Positions 7,240 to 14,743 of a DNA stretch of 64,000 nt are shown here, piece after piece. This stretch comes from Bacillota bacterium (GTDB taxonomy: Bacteria; Bacillota; Clostridia; Lachnospirales; Lachnospiraceae): assembly GCA_023390555.1 (NCBI GenBank), contig JAEWCQ010000011.1, forward strand, positions 89,061 to 153,060. Reading direction: 5' to 3'. Position 1 is the first letter of the stretch, and every line of letters begins with the position of its first letter. Under the pieces are notes generated by a model. It was not told where the DNA came from. It was given only the letters and a program-made list of their open reading frames with translations, and did no database searches. Position numbers and translations under genes: made by a program.

Positions 7240-9009
7240 ATGATTCGTGCTGCAATCTATAATCGCTGCAGTACCGATATGGAGGCGCAGGTGTCTGCGC
7301 TGGAAACGCAGGTTGCAGAGAGCAGGGAGATTGTACAGAACATGGGATGGGAACTGGTTCAACAGTATATTGAATCGGAGTCGGCCACGACCGGGAACAG
7401 GCCGCTTTACCGGAGAATGCTCAATGATATTTCAGAGCACCGGTTTGATGTGCTGGTTGTCAAAAGCATTGACCGTATCAACCGGAATGTCAGAGACTTT
7501 TATTTTCTGCTGGACTGCCTGATGCAGAATCAGGTGAAGCTGTATCTGTATCTGGAAGGAAAATATTATGAGTCGGATGACAGCCTGATTACCGGCATCA
7601 AGGCAATTCTGGCAGAGGACTTTTCCAGAGAGCTGTCCAGAAAAATCCGTAATTCCCATGAACGCAGGCAGAAACTTCAGACCGGTTTCAATATCACCCG
7701 GGCGATGTTCGGATGGGACAGAGCGGGAAAAGACCGATTTGAATTAAATCCAAAAGAGGCGGAGTATTACAGACAGGGATTTGATTTGGCAAGAGAGGGA
7801 TACGGATACCGCAGCATAGCCAGAATCATGTTTGAAAGAGGGGCGCGTACAAAAGAGGGAAGAGCGCTGACGGAGGTCCAGTGGCGGAATATGCTGCGCA
7901 CCCCCAGGGCACACGGTGAGGTGATTTTACGCCGCAAGCGGTATGATTTCGAAAGAAAAAGAAGTGAACAATTGCCCGAAGATGAGTGGATTCACATCAA
8001 GAATGCGCTTGCTCCGATCCTCAGTGAAAAAGAACATGTAGAGATTCTTGCCATTTTGGATCTAAGGGCTAACAATGCTGACAGCAGCTTTTCGTACCGG
8101 CGGGGCACAGGGGAAAGGGGGATGGGAATCTTTTCGGGTAAATTGGAGTGCACCTGCTGCGGAAAGCATTATTATCGTGTGACAGAACCTTCTGCCGCGG
8201 GAAAAGAAACAAACTGGAAATGTGCGTCATACATTAATTATGGAAAGAAAAATCACAGTGAGGCAGGATGCAGCAACATCATTCTGCGGGAAACAGTCTT
8301 GAAAGAACTCATCTGGGACCACTGCCGGGAGCTGTTTGATACTTCTTTTCCCGATGAAAGCAGCCTGGCAGCCGCAACGCTGGATGTACTTCGCAAAGTC
8401 TTTGTACAGGAGGATATTCCGGAACAGATAAGGCAATATCGGCTGATGCTGGAAAAGCTGCTGCAGCGCAAAGAACGCCTGCTCGTAAAGTTTATCGATG
8501 CGGCGCTTGAAGATGAGGAGTTCCGAATTGCTAATCAAAGGATGACAGGTGAAGCAGAGGTGCTGCGATCCGGTATCGCAGAACTGGAAGCACAGCAGAA
8601 AGAGCAGACCTCCTGTGAGAACAGATTAAACGATATCCGGAGAATTCTGCTGGAAGAAAAAGTTATGGAAGCGGCGAAGGCCGGCATACTGTATTCGAAA
8701 ATAGAGAAAATTGAGGTACATCCGGATGGGAGGCTCCGTATTTACTTTGATAGAACCACAGCTGCCGGACTGCCTGAAACCGAATTCTGGTATCAACATA
8801 CAACCCTGCCGCAGGAACGGCACAAAAAGCACAGGGAACAGATCTATGAGCTGATGCAGGAAAATCCTAAGATCAAGATTCGGGAAATTATGCAGCGGCT
8901 CGATCTTTCGGAATCTTATATCAATTTAAGAATTCGGGAACTGAAGAAGGAAAAGGGAATCCGATACAATCGGAACGGAGGGATGCATTGCTGGGAAACG
9001 GGAACCTGA
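7240..9009 (+). CDS. Large serine recombinase of the spoVD element
   Basis: A 589-residue site-specific recombinase, the likely excisionase/integrase of the element. The resolvase domain opens with A-A-I-Y-N-R-C-S-T-D, catalytic Ser11, and carries a V-K-S-I-D-R-I-N-R-N motif. A recombinase domain (F-G-W-D and following) and a zinc ribbon (C-T-C-C-G-K-H-Y-Y) follow, then a coiled-coil tail and an unusual C-terminal helix-turn-helix-like end (I-R-E-I-M-Q-R-L-D-L-S-E-S-Y-I-N). The ATG at 7240 is chosen because GGAAGGGGG precedes it by 9 nt and it gives the normal N-terminus; a GTG at 7219 would add seven residues. It is oriented with spoVD. Confidence 0.93.
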   Translation: MIRAAIYNRCSTDMEAQVSALETQVAESREIVQNMGWELVQQYIESESATTGNRPLYRRMLNDISEHRFDVLVVKSIDRINRNVRDFYFLLDCLMQNQVKLYLYLEGKYYESDDSLITGIKAILAEDFSRELSRKIRNSHERRQKLQTGFNITRAMFGWDRAGKDRFELNPKEAEYYRQGFDLAREGYGYRSIARIMFERGARTKEGRALTEVQWRNMLRTPRAHGEVILRRKRYDFERKRSEQLPEDEWIHIKNALAPILSEKEHVEILAILDLRANNADSSFSYRRGTGERGMGIFSGKLECTCCGKHYYRVTEPSAAGKETNWKCASYINYGKKNHSEAGCSNIILRETVLKELIWDHCRELFDTSFPDESSLAAATLDVLRKVFVQEDIPEQIRQYRLMLEKLLQRKERLLVKFIDAALEDEEFRIANQRMTGEAEVLRSGIAELEAQQKEQTSCENRLNDIRRILLEEKVMEAAKAGILYSKIEKIEVHPDGRLRIYFDRTTAAGLPETEFWYQHTTLPQERHKKHREQIYELMQENPKIKIREIMQRLDLSESYINLRIRELKKEKGIRYNRNGGMHCWETGT

Positions 9010-9031
9010 AAAAGAAAATTCTTCCGGGATA

Positions 9032-9060
9032 TTGACTTATCAAATGATAAGAATTATTAT
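9032..9060 (+). promoter_or_regulatory. Sigma-A promoter overlapped by a palindromic operator
   Basis: TTGACT (9032-9037), 17 nt, TATTAT (9055-9060). The perfect inverted repeat CTTATCA-AA-TGATAAG (9036-9051) covers the -35 end and spacer, and the AT-rich context resembles Fur/DtxR-type boxes. The 105-residue gene is thus probably repressible by a metal-type regulator; regulator identity is unknown. Confidence 0.6.
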
Positions 9061-9105
9061 TAAGATAAATAGCTGTAGTTCTTAATTGAAGGAGGTATAT
9101 GAGCT

Positions 9106-9423
9106 ATGAACAACTATGAAAAACCAATGGTTGTCCTGATGGATGATATGGCAGAAGGTGTTTATACCGCAAGCGGAGAGACTGCACTGGATCCAAAAAC
9201 GAATGCCGGCTGTGACAGTATATATTTAAAAGGTGTATGGCATAAATCAGACTATTCTGATTGGGCAAACGGCACCAATATTGACGGACGCGGATGTGAA
9301 GGATGTCCTGCTAACTGGAGTGACGGCAAATGTCATGCAGACAGTTATCAGGCTTCGGAAGACTTAAGACCTACCTGGGAAAAACAGGGTAAGCTCCCAC
9401 AGGATAAGTGGAATCAATCATAA
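9106..9423 (+). CDS. Cys-rich small protein with an AEGVY-type N-terminus (cargo of the spoVD element)
   Basis: A 105-residue hypothetical protein. Its N-terminus reads Y-E-K-P-M-V-V-L-M-D-D-M-A-E-G-V-Y-T-A-S-G, followed by a region with five Cys, including G-C-E-G-C-P and a D-S-I-Y-L-K-G-V-W segment. I have the impression of a recurrent family of small clostridial proteins with this leader-like start. The function is unknown, and a ribosomally made peptide precursor is one speculative option; no modifying enzyme is adjacent. GGAGG (9091-9095) supports the ATG. It has its own promoter with a palindromic operator and its own terminator, so it is a separately controlled cargo gene. Confidence 0.7.
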   Translation: MNNYEKPMVVLMDDMAEGVYTASGETALDPKTNAGCDSIYLKGVWHKSDYSDWANGTNIDGRGCEGCPANWSDGKCHADSYQASEDLRPTWEKQGKLPQDKWNQS

Positions 9424-9457
9424 TTGAATAAGGTTACTTTTGTTGTGGCGGTAATTT

Positions 9458-9496
9458 GGGCGTGATTTTATGAAATCGCGCCCTTTTCTTTTTTGG
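9458..9496 (+). terminator. Rho-independent terminator at the right end of the spoVD element
   Basis: GGGCGTGATTT (9458-9468), loop TATG, AAATCGCGCCC (9473-9483), then a T-rich tract TTTTCTTTTTT. It stops element transcription just before the attachment site. Confidence 0.85.
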
Positions 9497-9508
9497 CATT
9501 CTGTATGT

Positions 9509-9517
9509 TTCCTGTAA
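9509..9517 (+). repeat. Right attachment core of the spoVD element
   Basis: The second TTCCTGTAA, in direct orientation with 6934-6942. It is followed by CCCGGTTTTTATT, the codons that continue N-P-V-F-I of the PBP. Confidence 0.85.
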
Positions 9518-10232
9518 CCCGGTTTTTATTGAGCTGGGCTTAAGGCTGGGAGCTGAAAATTTTTACAAGTATTTTAAGCAGTTTGGTCTGCTTTCAAAAA
9601 CAAATATTGATCTTCCGGGTGAGGCTGCCACGATTATGCATGCTGAAGAAAATATCGGGCAGGTGGAACTTGCCACCATATCTTTCGGTCAGTCTTTTCA
9701 AATTACGCCGATTCAGCTGGCGACAACCGTATCCTCGCTGGTGAACGGAGGAACGAGGATTACACCGCATTTTGGCGTGAAAGCGGTTGATGCGGACGGC
9801 AATACGGTAGAGACATTCCAATATGATACGCAGGATGGAATCGTCAGTGAACAGACTTCGGAGACTGTCCGCAGTCTTCTGGAAAAAGTCGTATCCGAAG
9901 GAACCGGTAAGAAAGCATATATTGAGGGATATTCGATCGGAGGAAAGACCGCAACTTCACAGACACTGCCGCGAAGCGAACACAAGTACATCGCATCGTT
10001 TATCGGGTTTGCACCGGCGGAAAATCCGCAGGTTCTGGCGCTTGTGGTAATCCGTAATCCGCAGGGCATCTATTATGGAGGAACGATTGCTGCTCCGGTT
10101 ATAAAAAGTGTATTTGAGAATATACTGCCTTATCTTGGAATTGAAAAAACCGAAGTCACCGGCGACGGGGAGAATGGAGACGCTAATGCAGAGGACGTAG
10201 ACAATGTAGATGATGCCGATCTGGATGACTGA
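9518..10232 (+). CDS. spoVD: SpoVD-like PBP, 3' segment
   Basis: This segment continues the transpeptidase domain in frame with the 5' segment. It encodes P-V-F-I-E-L-G-L-R-L-G-A-E-N-F, then T-N-I-D-L-P-G-E-A, and the third motif as K-T-A-T-S (G-G-K-T-A-T-S-Q-T-L-P-R) instead of the usual K-T-G-T. I believe K-T-A-T-S recurs in clostridial SpoVD-like proteins, so it need not mean inactivity. The tail is acidic with no PASTA domain. No ribosome site or start codon serves this segment, so it makes sense only after excision. The first in-frame ATG (9636) would cut off part of the fold. Confidence 0.85.
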
Positions 10233-10249
10233 TGGGATGAAAAACTCCC

Positions 10250-10278
10250 TTGCGAGATAAGTAAAAATAACGTATACT
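10250..10278 (+). promoter_or_regulatory. Sigma-A-type promoter for mraY-murD-ftsW-divIB
   Basis: TTGCGA (10250-10255), 17 nt, TATACT (10273-10278), just downstream of the spoVD stop. It would uncouple the essential wall genes from the interrupted gene upstream. Confidence 0.6.
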
Positions 10279-10336
10279 GGATAAGTTAATGAAATAAGTA
10301 CAAAGCGTAATAAAAATTGTACGAATGGAGGAAATT

Positions 10337-11290
10337 ATGACATATGAAGTAGTAATACCGGTAATCATATCTTTTGCGATCAGTGCATTGCTTGGACCGG
10401 TAGTAATCCCGTTTTTGAGAAAACTGAAGGTAGGACAGACGGAAAGAAAAGAATTAGAGTCACATCAGAAGAAAATGGGTACCCCTACGATGGGCGGGGT
10501 GATGATACTTGCGAGTATTATTATTACAAGTCTGCTCTATATCAAAGACTATCCGAAAATAATACCGATTCTGTTTTTGACAGTTGCATTTGGCGTGATT
10601 GGTTTTCTGGATGATTATCTGAAGGTGGTGTTAAAGCGTTCGGATGGACTTCTGGCATCCCAGAAAATGCTGTGTCAGATTATAGTGACTGCGGTATTTG
10701 CAATTTATATGTGGAGATTTTCCGGGATATCTCTTGCTATGCTTCTTCCGTTCTCGGGTGGAAAATACTGGGATATCGGATGGCTCGCGATTCCGCTTAT
10801 GTTCCTCGTGGTAATTGGAACCGTCAATGGAACGAATTTTACAGACGGTCTGGATGGTCTTGCTTCCAGTGTGACGATTATGGTAGCGACCTTCTTTTCC
10901 GTCGTTGCAGTCGGAATGAACAGCGGAGTGGAACCGATTACCTGTGCAGTGGTAGGTGCATTGACGGGATTTTTACTGTTTAATGTATATCCGGCCAGTG
11001 TGTTTATGGGAGATACGGGTTCACTTGCGCTGGGGGGCTTTGTGGCAGGAACCGCTTATATGCTTCAGATGCCTATTTTTATCCTGCTTGTAGGACTGAT
11101 CTATCTTGTAGAGGTACTATCGGTTATGATTCAGGTAGCCTATTTTAAAAAGACCGGAGGGAAACGGATTTTTCGTATGGCACCGATTCATCATCATTTT
11201 GAGCTTGGTGGATGGTCGGAAACAAGAGTAGTAGCTGTATTTTCGATTATAACGGCGATTTTATGCCTGATCGCACTGCTTGGAATCTAG
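10337..11290 (+). CDS. mraY: Phospho-N-acetylmuramoyl-pentapeptide-transferase MraY
   Basis: A 317-residue polytopic membrane enzyme. It transfers phospho-MurNAc-pentapeptide to undecaprenyl phosphate to make lipid I. Visible signatures are G-T-P-T-M-G-G (near residue 50), F-L-D-D-Y-L-K with the paired Asp, N-F-T-D-G-L-D-G-L-A, M-G-D-T-G-S-L-A-L-G-G and the C-terminal A-P-I-H-H-H-F-E-L. The ATG at 10337 is preferred, with GGAGG 5 nt before it; an ATG at 10325 lies inside the ribosome site region. Length is normal. Confidence 0.97.
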   Translation: MTYEVVIPVIISFAISALLGPVVIPFLRKLKVGQTERKELESHQKKMGTPTMGGVMILASIIITSLLYIKDYPKIIPILFLTVAFGVIGFLDDYLKVVLKRSDGLLASQKMLCQIIVTAVFAIYMWRFSGISLAMLLPFSGGKYWDIGWLAIPLMFLVVIGTVNGTNFTDGLDGLASSVTIMVATFFSVVAVGMNSGVEPITCAVVGALTGFLLFNVYPASVFMGDTGSLALGGFVAGTAYMLQMPIFILLVGLIYLVEVLSVMIQVAYFKKTGGKRIFRMAPIHHHFELGGWSETRVVAVFSIITAILCLIALLGI

Positions 11291-11377
11291 AAGCAGCGAG
11301 TACAGAAAAAAACAATAGAAAGAAACGAAAAGGCACTGTGTACCCTGCGGTGCAGGAGAAGAGCAAGGAGAAGAATC

Positions 11378-12739
11378 ATGGAATTTCAAGGGAAGAAAGT
11401 GCTGGTAGTCGGTTCCGGAATCAGTGGAATGGCTGCCTGTGGATTACTGAAAGAAGAGTATGCCAAAGTAACTTTATTGGAAGGAAATAAAGATGCAAAG
11501 GAAGAAGATATCCGTCAGAAGTCAGAAGCATTTTCCGATATCCGGATTATTGTGGGAGAACTGCCGGAGGAGGAAATCGCATCACTGGACATGGCGGTTT
11601 TAAGTCCAGGCGTCCCGACCGATCTCCCGGTCATAGGCGCGATGCGTGATGCCGGAGTAACGATTCTTGGAGAAATAGAACTTGCCTATCAATTATCCAA
11701 AGGAAAGATCATTGCAATTACCGGAACGAACGGTAAGACAACAACGACAGCTCTTGTCGGTGAAATTATGAGAAGCTTTTATTCGGATGTCAAGGTAGTC
11801 GGTAATATCGGAATTCCCTATACGGGCGTTGCGCGGGAAACCGGAGAGGATACAGTGGTAGTTGCCGAAATCAGCAGCTTTCAGCTGGAGACCACACTGG
11901 AGTTTCAGCCTCAGGTCTCCGCAATCTTAAACATCACACCGGATCATTTAAACCGTCATCATACGATGGAATGCTATATCAGGGTCAAAGAGAGCATTAC
12001 AAAGAACCAGACGAAAGAGCAGACCTGTGTATTGAACTATGAGGATGAGAAGCTTCGTGAATTTGGTTTTCAGCTTCCGATAAAAGTCGTATTTTTCAGC
12101 AGCAGACAGAAACTGGAAACCGGCTGCTATCTGGACGGAGAGGATATTTTTTATGCAGCGGACGGACATTGCGAAAAAGTTGTAAATGTCAATGAACTGA
12201 ATCTGCTTGGAAAGCATAATTATGAAAATGTAATGGCAGCTACTGCAATGGCAGTCAGTTTCGGGGTATCGTTAGAGAAAATTCGGGAGGTTCTGGTTCG
12301 ATTTCAGTCTGTTGAGCATAGAATAGAATATGTGACAGAAAAACGCGGAATCCGTTTTTATAATGATTCAAAAGGAACCAATCCAGACGCCGCAATTCAG
12401 GGAATCCGTGCAATGAATCGCAAAACCTGCCTGATTGGAGGCGGCTACGATAAACAGTCAGAGTACGATGAATGGATCGAGGCTTTCGATGGGAAAGTAA
12501 AAAAACTGGTTCTGATCGGAGCGACGAAGGAAAAAATTGCAGAATGCGCCGAAAAACACGGTTTTCATGATTTTGTATTTGCAGACAGCCTGGAAGAGGC
12601 CGTAAATATCTGCTATGACTGTGCAAAAAGCGGAGAGGCGGTACTGCTCTCGCCAGCCTGTGCAAGCTGGGATATGTTTCAAAGTTATGAAGAAAGAGGA
12701 CGAATCTTTAAAGAGATTGTCTGTGAATTAAAGGAGTGA
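11378..12739 (+). CDS. murD: UDP-N-acetylmuramoylalanine-D-glutamate ligase MurD
   Basis: A 453-residue cytosolic Mur ligase adding D-Glu to UDP-MurNAc-L-Ala. An N-terminal Rossmann-like domain (V-L-V-V-G-S-G-I-S-G-M-A) is followed by the ATP loop I-T-G-T-N-G-K-T-T-T-T. The central domain has N-I-T-P-D-H-L-N-R-H, and the C-terminal domain has N-D-S-K-G-T-N-P-D-A and L-L-S-P-A-C-A-S-W-D-M-F. AAGGAG precedes the ATG. murE, murF, murC and murG are not in this cluster, as is usual in this group. Confidence 0.97.
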   Translation: MEFQGKKVLVVGSGISGMAACGLLKEEYAKVTLLEGNKDAKEEDIRQKSEAFSDIRIIVGELPEEEIASLDMAVLSPGVPTDLPVIGAMRDAGVTILGEIELAYQLSKGKIIAITGTNGKTTTTALVGEIMRSFYSDVKVVGNIGIPYTGVARETGEDTVVVAEISSFQLETTLEFQPQVSAILNITPDHLNRHHTMECYIRVKESITKNQTKEQTCVLNYEDEKLREFGFQLPIKVVFFSSRQKLETGCYLDGEDIFYAADGHCEKVVNVNELNLLGKHNYENVMAATAMAVSFGVSLEKIREVLVRFQSVEHRIEYVTEKRGIRFYNDSKGTNPDAAIQGIRAMNRKTCLIGGGYDKQSEYDEWIEAFDGKVKKLVLIGATKEKIAECAEKHGFHDFVFADSLEEAVNICYDCAKSGEAVLLSPACASWDMFQSYEERGRIFKEIVCELKE

Positions 12740-12743
12740 TTGG

Positions 12744-13865
12744 ATGGCCAGAAGACCAAAGGAAAAGCAGGAAAAAACAATTAAATATTTCGACTATACG
12801 CTGCTGTTTATCATTATTTTCCTTGTGTGCTTTGGCCTTGTCATGCTCTATAGCACAAGTTCTTATAATGCACAGTTAAAATATGATGGAGACGGTGCAT
12901 ATTACCTGAAAAAACAGATATTCGCCACAAGCCTTGGTTTTGCAGCCATGTACGCCATATCAAAGATTGATTACCACGTCTGGGTACATTTTGCAGGGCT
13001 TGGTTACATAGCAGCGTTCGGTTTATGCATACTGGTTATATTTGCAGGTTCGGAGTCGCATGGACAGTCCAGATGGCTGCGCCTTGGACCGCTGTCTTTT
13101 CAGCCGTCTGAGTTTGCGAAGATTGCCGTTATTCTGTTTCTGGCGACCATGATCAGTCGAATGCCAAAAAAAATGGGGCAATTTCGCAATATTATCCGGG
13201 TATTCTGTACTCTGGTTCCGATTCTGTTGCCGGTTGCTTATACGAATCTGAGTACCGCAGTGATTATCGCCGGTATTGCAATCGCACTTTCTTTCGTAGC
13301 GAGTCCGAAATATGCACAGTTTATCTGGCTTGCACTGCTTGCAGTCGGCGGAGGCGCAGTTTTTATTCTGACGGCCGGTTATCGTGCTGACCGTATCAAG
13401 ATATGGCTGAACCCGGAAGCTTACGAGAAGGGATACCAGACACTGCAGGGGCTTTATGCGATCGGTTCTGGCGGACTTTTCGGAAAAGGGCTCGGAGAGA
13501 GCATGCAAAAACTTGGTTTTGTACCGGAAGCACAGAACGATATGATATTTTCCATTATCTGTGAGGAATTGGGACTTTTCGGAGCAATCTGTGTGATTCT
13601 GCTGTTTTTATTGATGATCTGGAGATTTATGGTAATTGCGAACAATGCACAGGATCTGTTCGGTGCGCTGCTCGTGGTCGGTATTATGGCACATATATCC
13701 ATACAGGTAATCTTAAATGTTGCCGTAGTAACCAATACCATTCCGAATACAGGTATTACGTTGCCGCTGATCAGTTACGGGGGTACATCCGCTTCTTTCC
13801 TGCTTGCAGAAATGGGGCTTGCGTTCAGCGTTTCAAGGGGAATCCGGTTTGAGGTTTCAAAATGA
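12744..13865 (+). CDS. ftsW: FtsW/SpoVE-type SEDS glycosyltransferase
   Basis: A 373-residue SEDS-family membrane protein with about ten helices, the peptidoglycan polymerase partner of class B PBPs. Family motifs include F-G-L-V-M-L-Y-S-T-S-S, G-S-E-S-H-G-Q-S-R-W-L near residue 100, Q-P-S-E-F-A-K, V-P-E-A-Q-N-D-M-I-F-S and the C-terminal I-P-N-T-G-I-T-L-P-L-I-S-Y-G-G-T-S. It begins 4 nt after murD and overlaps divIB by 4 nt. Whether it serves division, sporulation (SpoVE) or both cannot be told from sequence. Confidence 0.95.
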   Translation: MARRPKEKQEKTIKYFDYTLLFIIIFLVCFGLVMLYSTSSYNAQLKYDGDGAYYLKKQIFATSLGFAAMYAISKIDYHVWVHFAGLGYIAAFGLCILVIFAGSESHGQSRWLRLGPLSFQPSEFAKIAVILFLATMISRMPKKMGQFRNIIRVFCTLVPILLPVAYTNLSTAVIIAGIAIALSFVASPKYAQFIWLALLAVGGGAVFILTAGYRADRIKIWLNPEAYEKGYQTLQGLYAIGSGGLFGKGLGESMQKLGFVPEAQNDMIFSIICEELGLFGAICVILLFLLMIWRFMVIANNAQDLFGALLVVGIMAHISIQVILNVAVVTNTIPNTGITLPLISYGGTSASFLLAEMGLAFSVSRGIRFEVSK

Positions 13866-14611
13866 TTAGAGATGAGAGAAGAAAAAAGAGAAGACGAAAG
13901 AGAATACTGACGACCCTTCTTGTCCTTTTACTGCTGTTTGGAACGGCGGCGTTGCTCATTGTGAAAGTTTTCACGGTGAAAAACGTGGAGGTGGAGGGCA
14001 ATCAACTGTATGAGGACAAGCAGATAGAAGAGTGGGTTCTAAATGACAAATATTCCTGGAATTCGCTGTACGTCTATCTGAAATACCGCTTTTTTGATAC
14101 ACAGCAGGTGCCGTTCATCGATACCATGGAGGTATCTTTAAAATCTCCGCATACGATTGGAATCACCGTGTATGAAAAAGGCTTGCTCGGATATATCTAC
14201 ATGGATTCACTGGGACAGAATGTCTATTTTGACAAGGACGGCTTCGTCGTGGAAACATCTTCGGATGTGATCGAAGGAGTGCCAAAGGTAACCGGGCTCA
14301 GTTGTGAAAAGGTCGTACTCTATGAAAAACTGAATCTGAATGACGAAGAAGCTTTAAAGACACTGCTTTCGGTGACGCAGACGCTGAAAAAATACAGTCT
14401 GGTTCCGGATTCCATCGATTATGAATCGCAGGATGATGTGCAGCTGACTTACGGGACGGTTCTTGTCAACCTCGGCGATACCAAAGAATTGACGGAAAAG
14501 GTGAAGCGACTTGAAAAAATCATGCCGAACCTGGACGGTCTGACAGGGACATTGCATATGGAAGAGTGGACAGAAGATACAACGGATATTACGTTTGAAA
14601 AGACGCAGTAA
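13862..14611 (+). CDS. divIB: FtsQ/DivIB-type cell division protein
   Basis: A 249-residue bitopic protein. A strongly basic N-terminus (residues 1-16) precedes one membrane helix (about 17-38). A POTRA-like segment starting V-K-N-V-E-V-E-G-N-Q-L-Y follows, then the FtsQ beta domain. It acts in the FtsL-DivIB-DivIC complex outside the membrane. Its ATG overlaps the ftsW stop, so it is translationally coupled. This gene closes the mraY operon; ftsZ has its own promoter. Confidence 0.9.
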   Translation: MIRDERRKKRRRKRILTTLLVLLLLFGTAALLIVKVFTVKNVEVEGNQLYEDKQIEEWVLNDKYSWNSLYVYLKYRFFDTQQVPFIDTMEVSLKSPHTIGITVYEKGLLGYIYMDSLGQNVYFDKDGFVVETSSDVIEGVPKVTGLSCEKVVLYEKLNLNDEEALKTLLSVTQTLKKYSLVPDSIDYESQDDVQLTYGTVLVNLGDTKELTEKVKRLEKIMPNLDGLTGTLHMEEWTEDTTDITFEKTQ

Positions 14612-14648
14612 TCGGGCTTTATTAATTTGTGATTTTTGAAAATATAGG

Positions 14649-14677
14649 TTGATTATTTACCGAAAAAATTATATTAT
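14649..14677 (+). promoter_or_regulatory. Sigma-A promoter of ftsZ
   Basis: TTGATT (14649-14654), 17 nt, TATTAT (14672-14677), in an AT-rich gap about 70 bp before the ftsZ start. Confidence 0.65.
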
Positions 14678-14743
14678 AGAGTATATGATTACGTTTAGAA
14701 TAATATTTATATATATCTTTGTGGGAGAGAAGGAGGAACTACC

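Larger units (their letters stand above)
6934..9517 (+). mobile_element. Gene-intervening element inside spoVD (skin-like)
   Basis: A 2,575-bp insert between two copies of TTCCTGTAA. It carries a 48-residue protein, a large serine recombinase and a 105-residue Cys-rich protein. Removing one repeat plus the insert restores an intact PBP frame across the SxN catalytic motif. The predicted circle junction contains TTTCCTGTAAACAGGAAA, a perfect dyad around AA. It extends to two 19-nt arms that match at 16 positions, as expected of a serine-integrase attP. This architecture matches elements such as skin in sigK, known to be excised in the mother cell. Excision here is predicted, not shown. Confidence 0.88.

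Noticed and set aside
5855..10232. Treating the split PBP gene as an ordinary pseudogene
   Set aside because: Both halves are intact and in frame, the junction repeats restore the active site exactly, and the insert encodes its own recombinase with an attP-like dyad.
9636..10232. ATG 9636 as a true start for a separate PBP-like protein
   Set aside because: It cuts off conserved transpeptidase sequence that continues upstream to the attachment core; no ribosome site.
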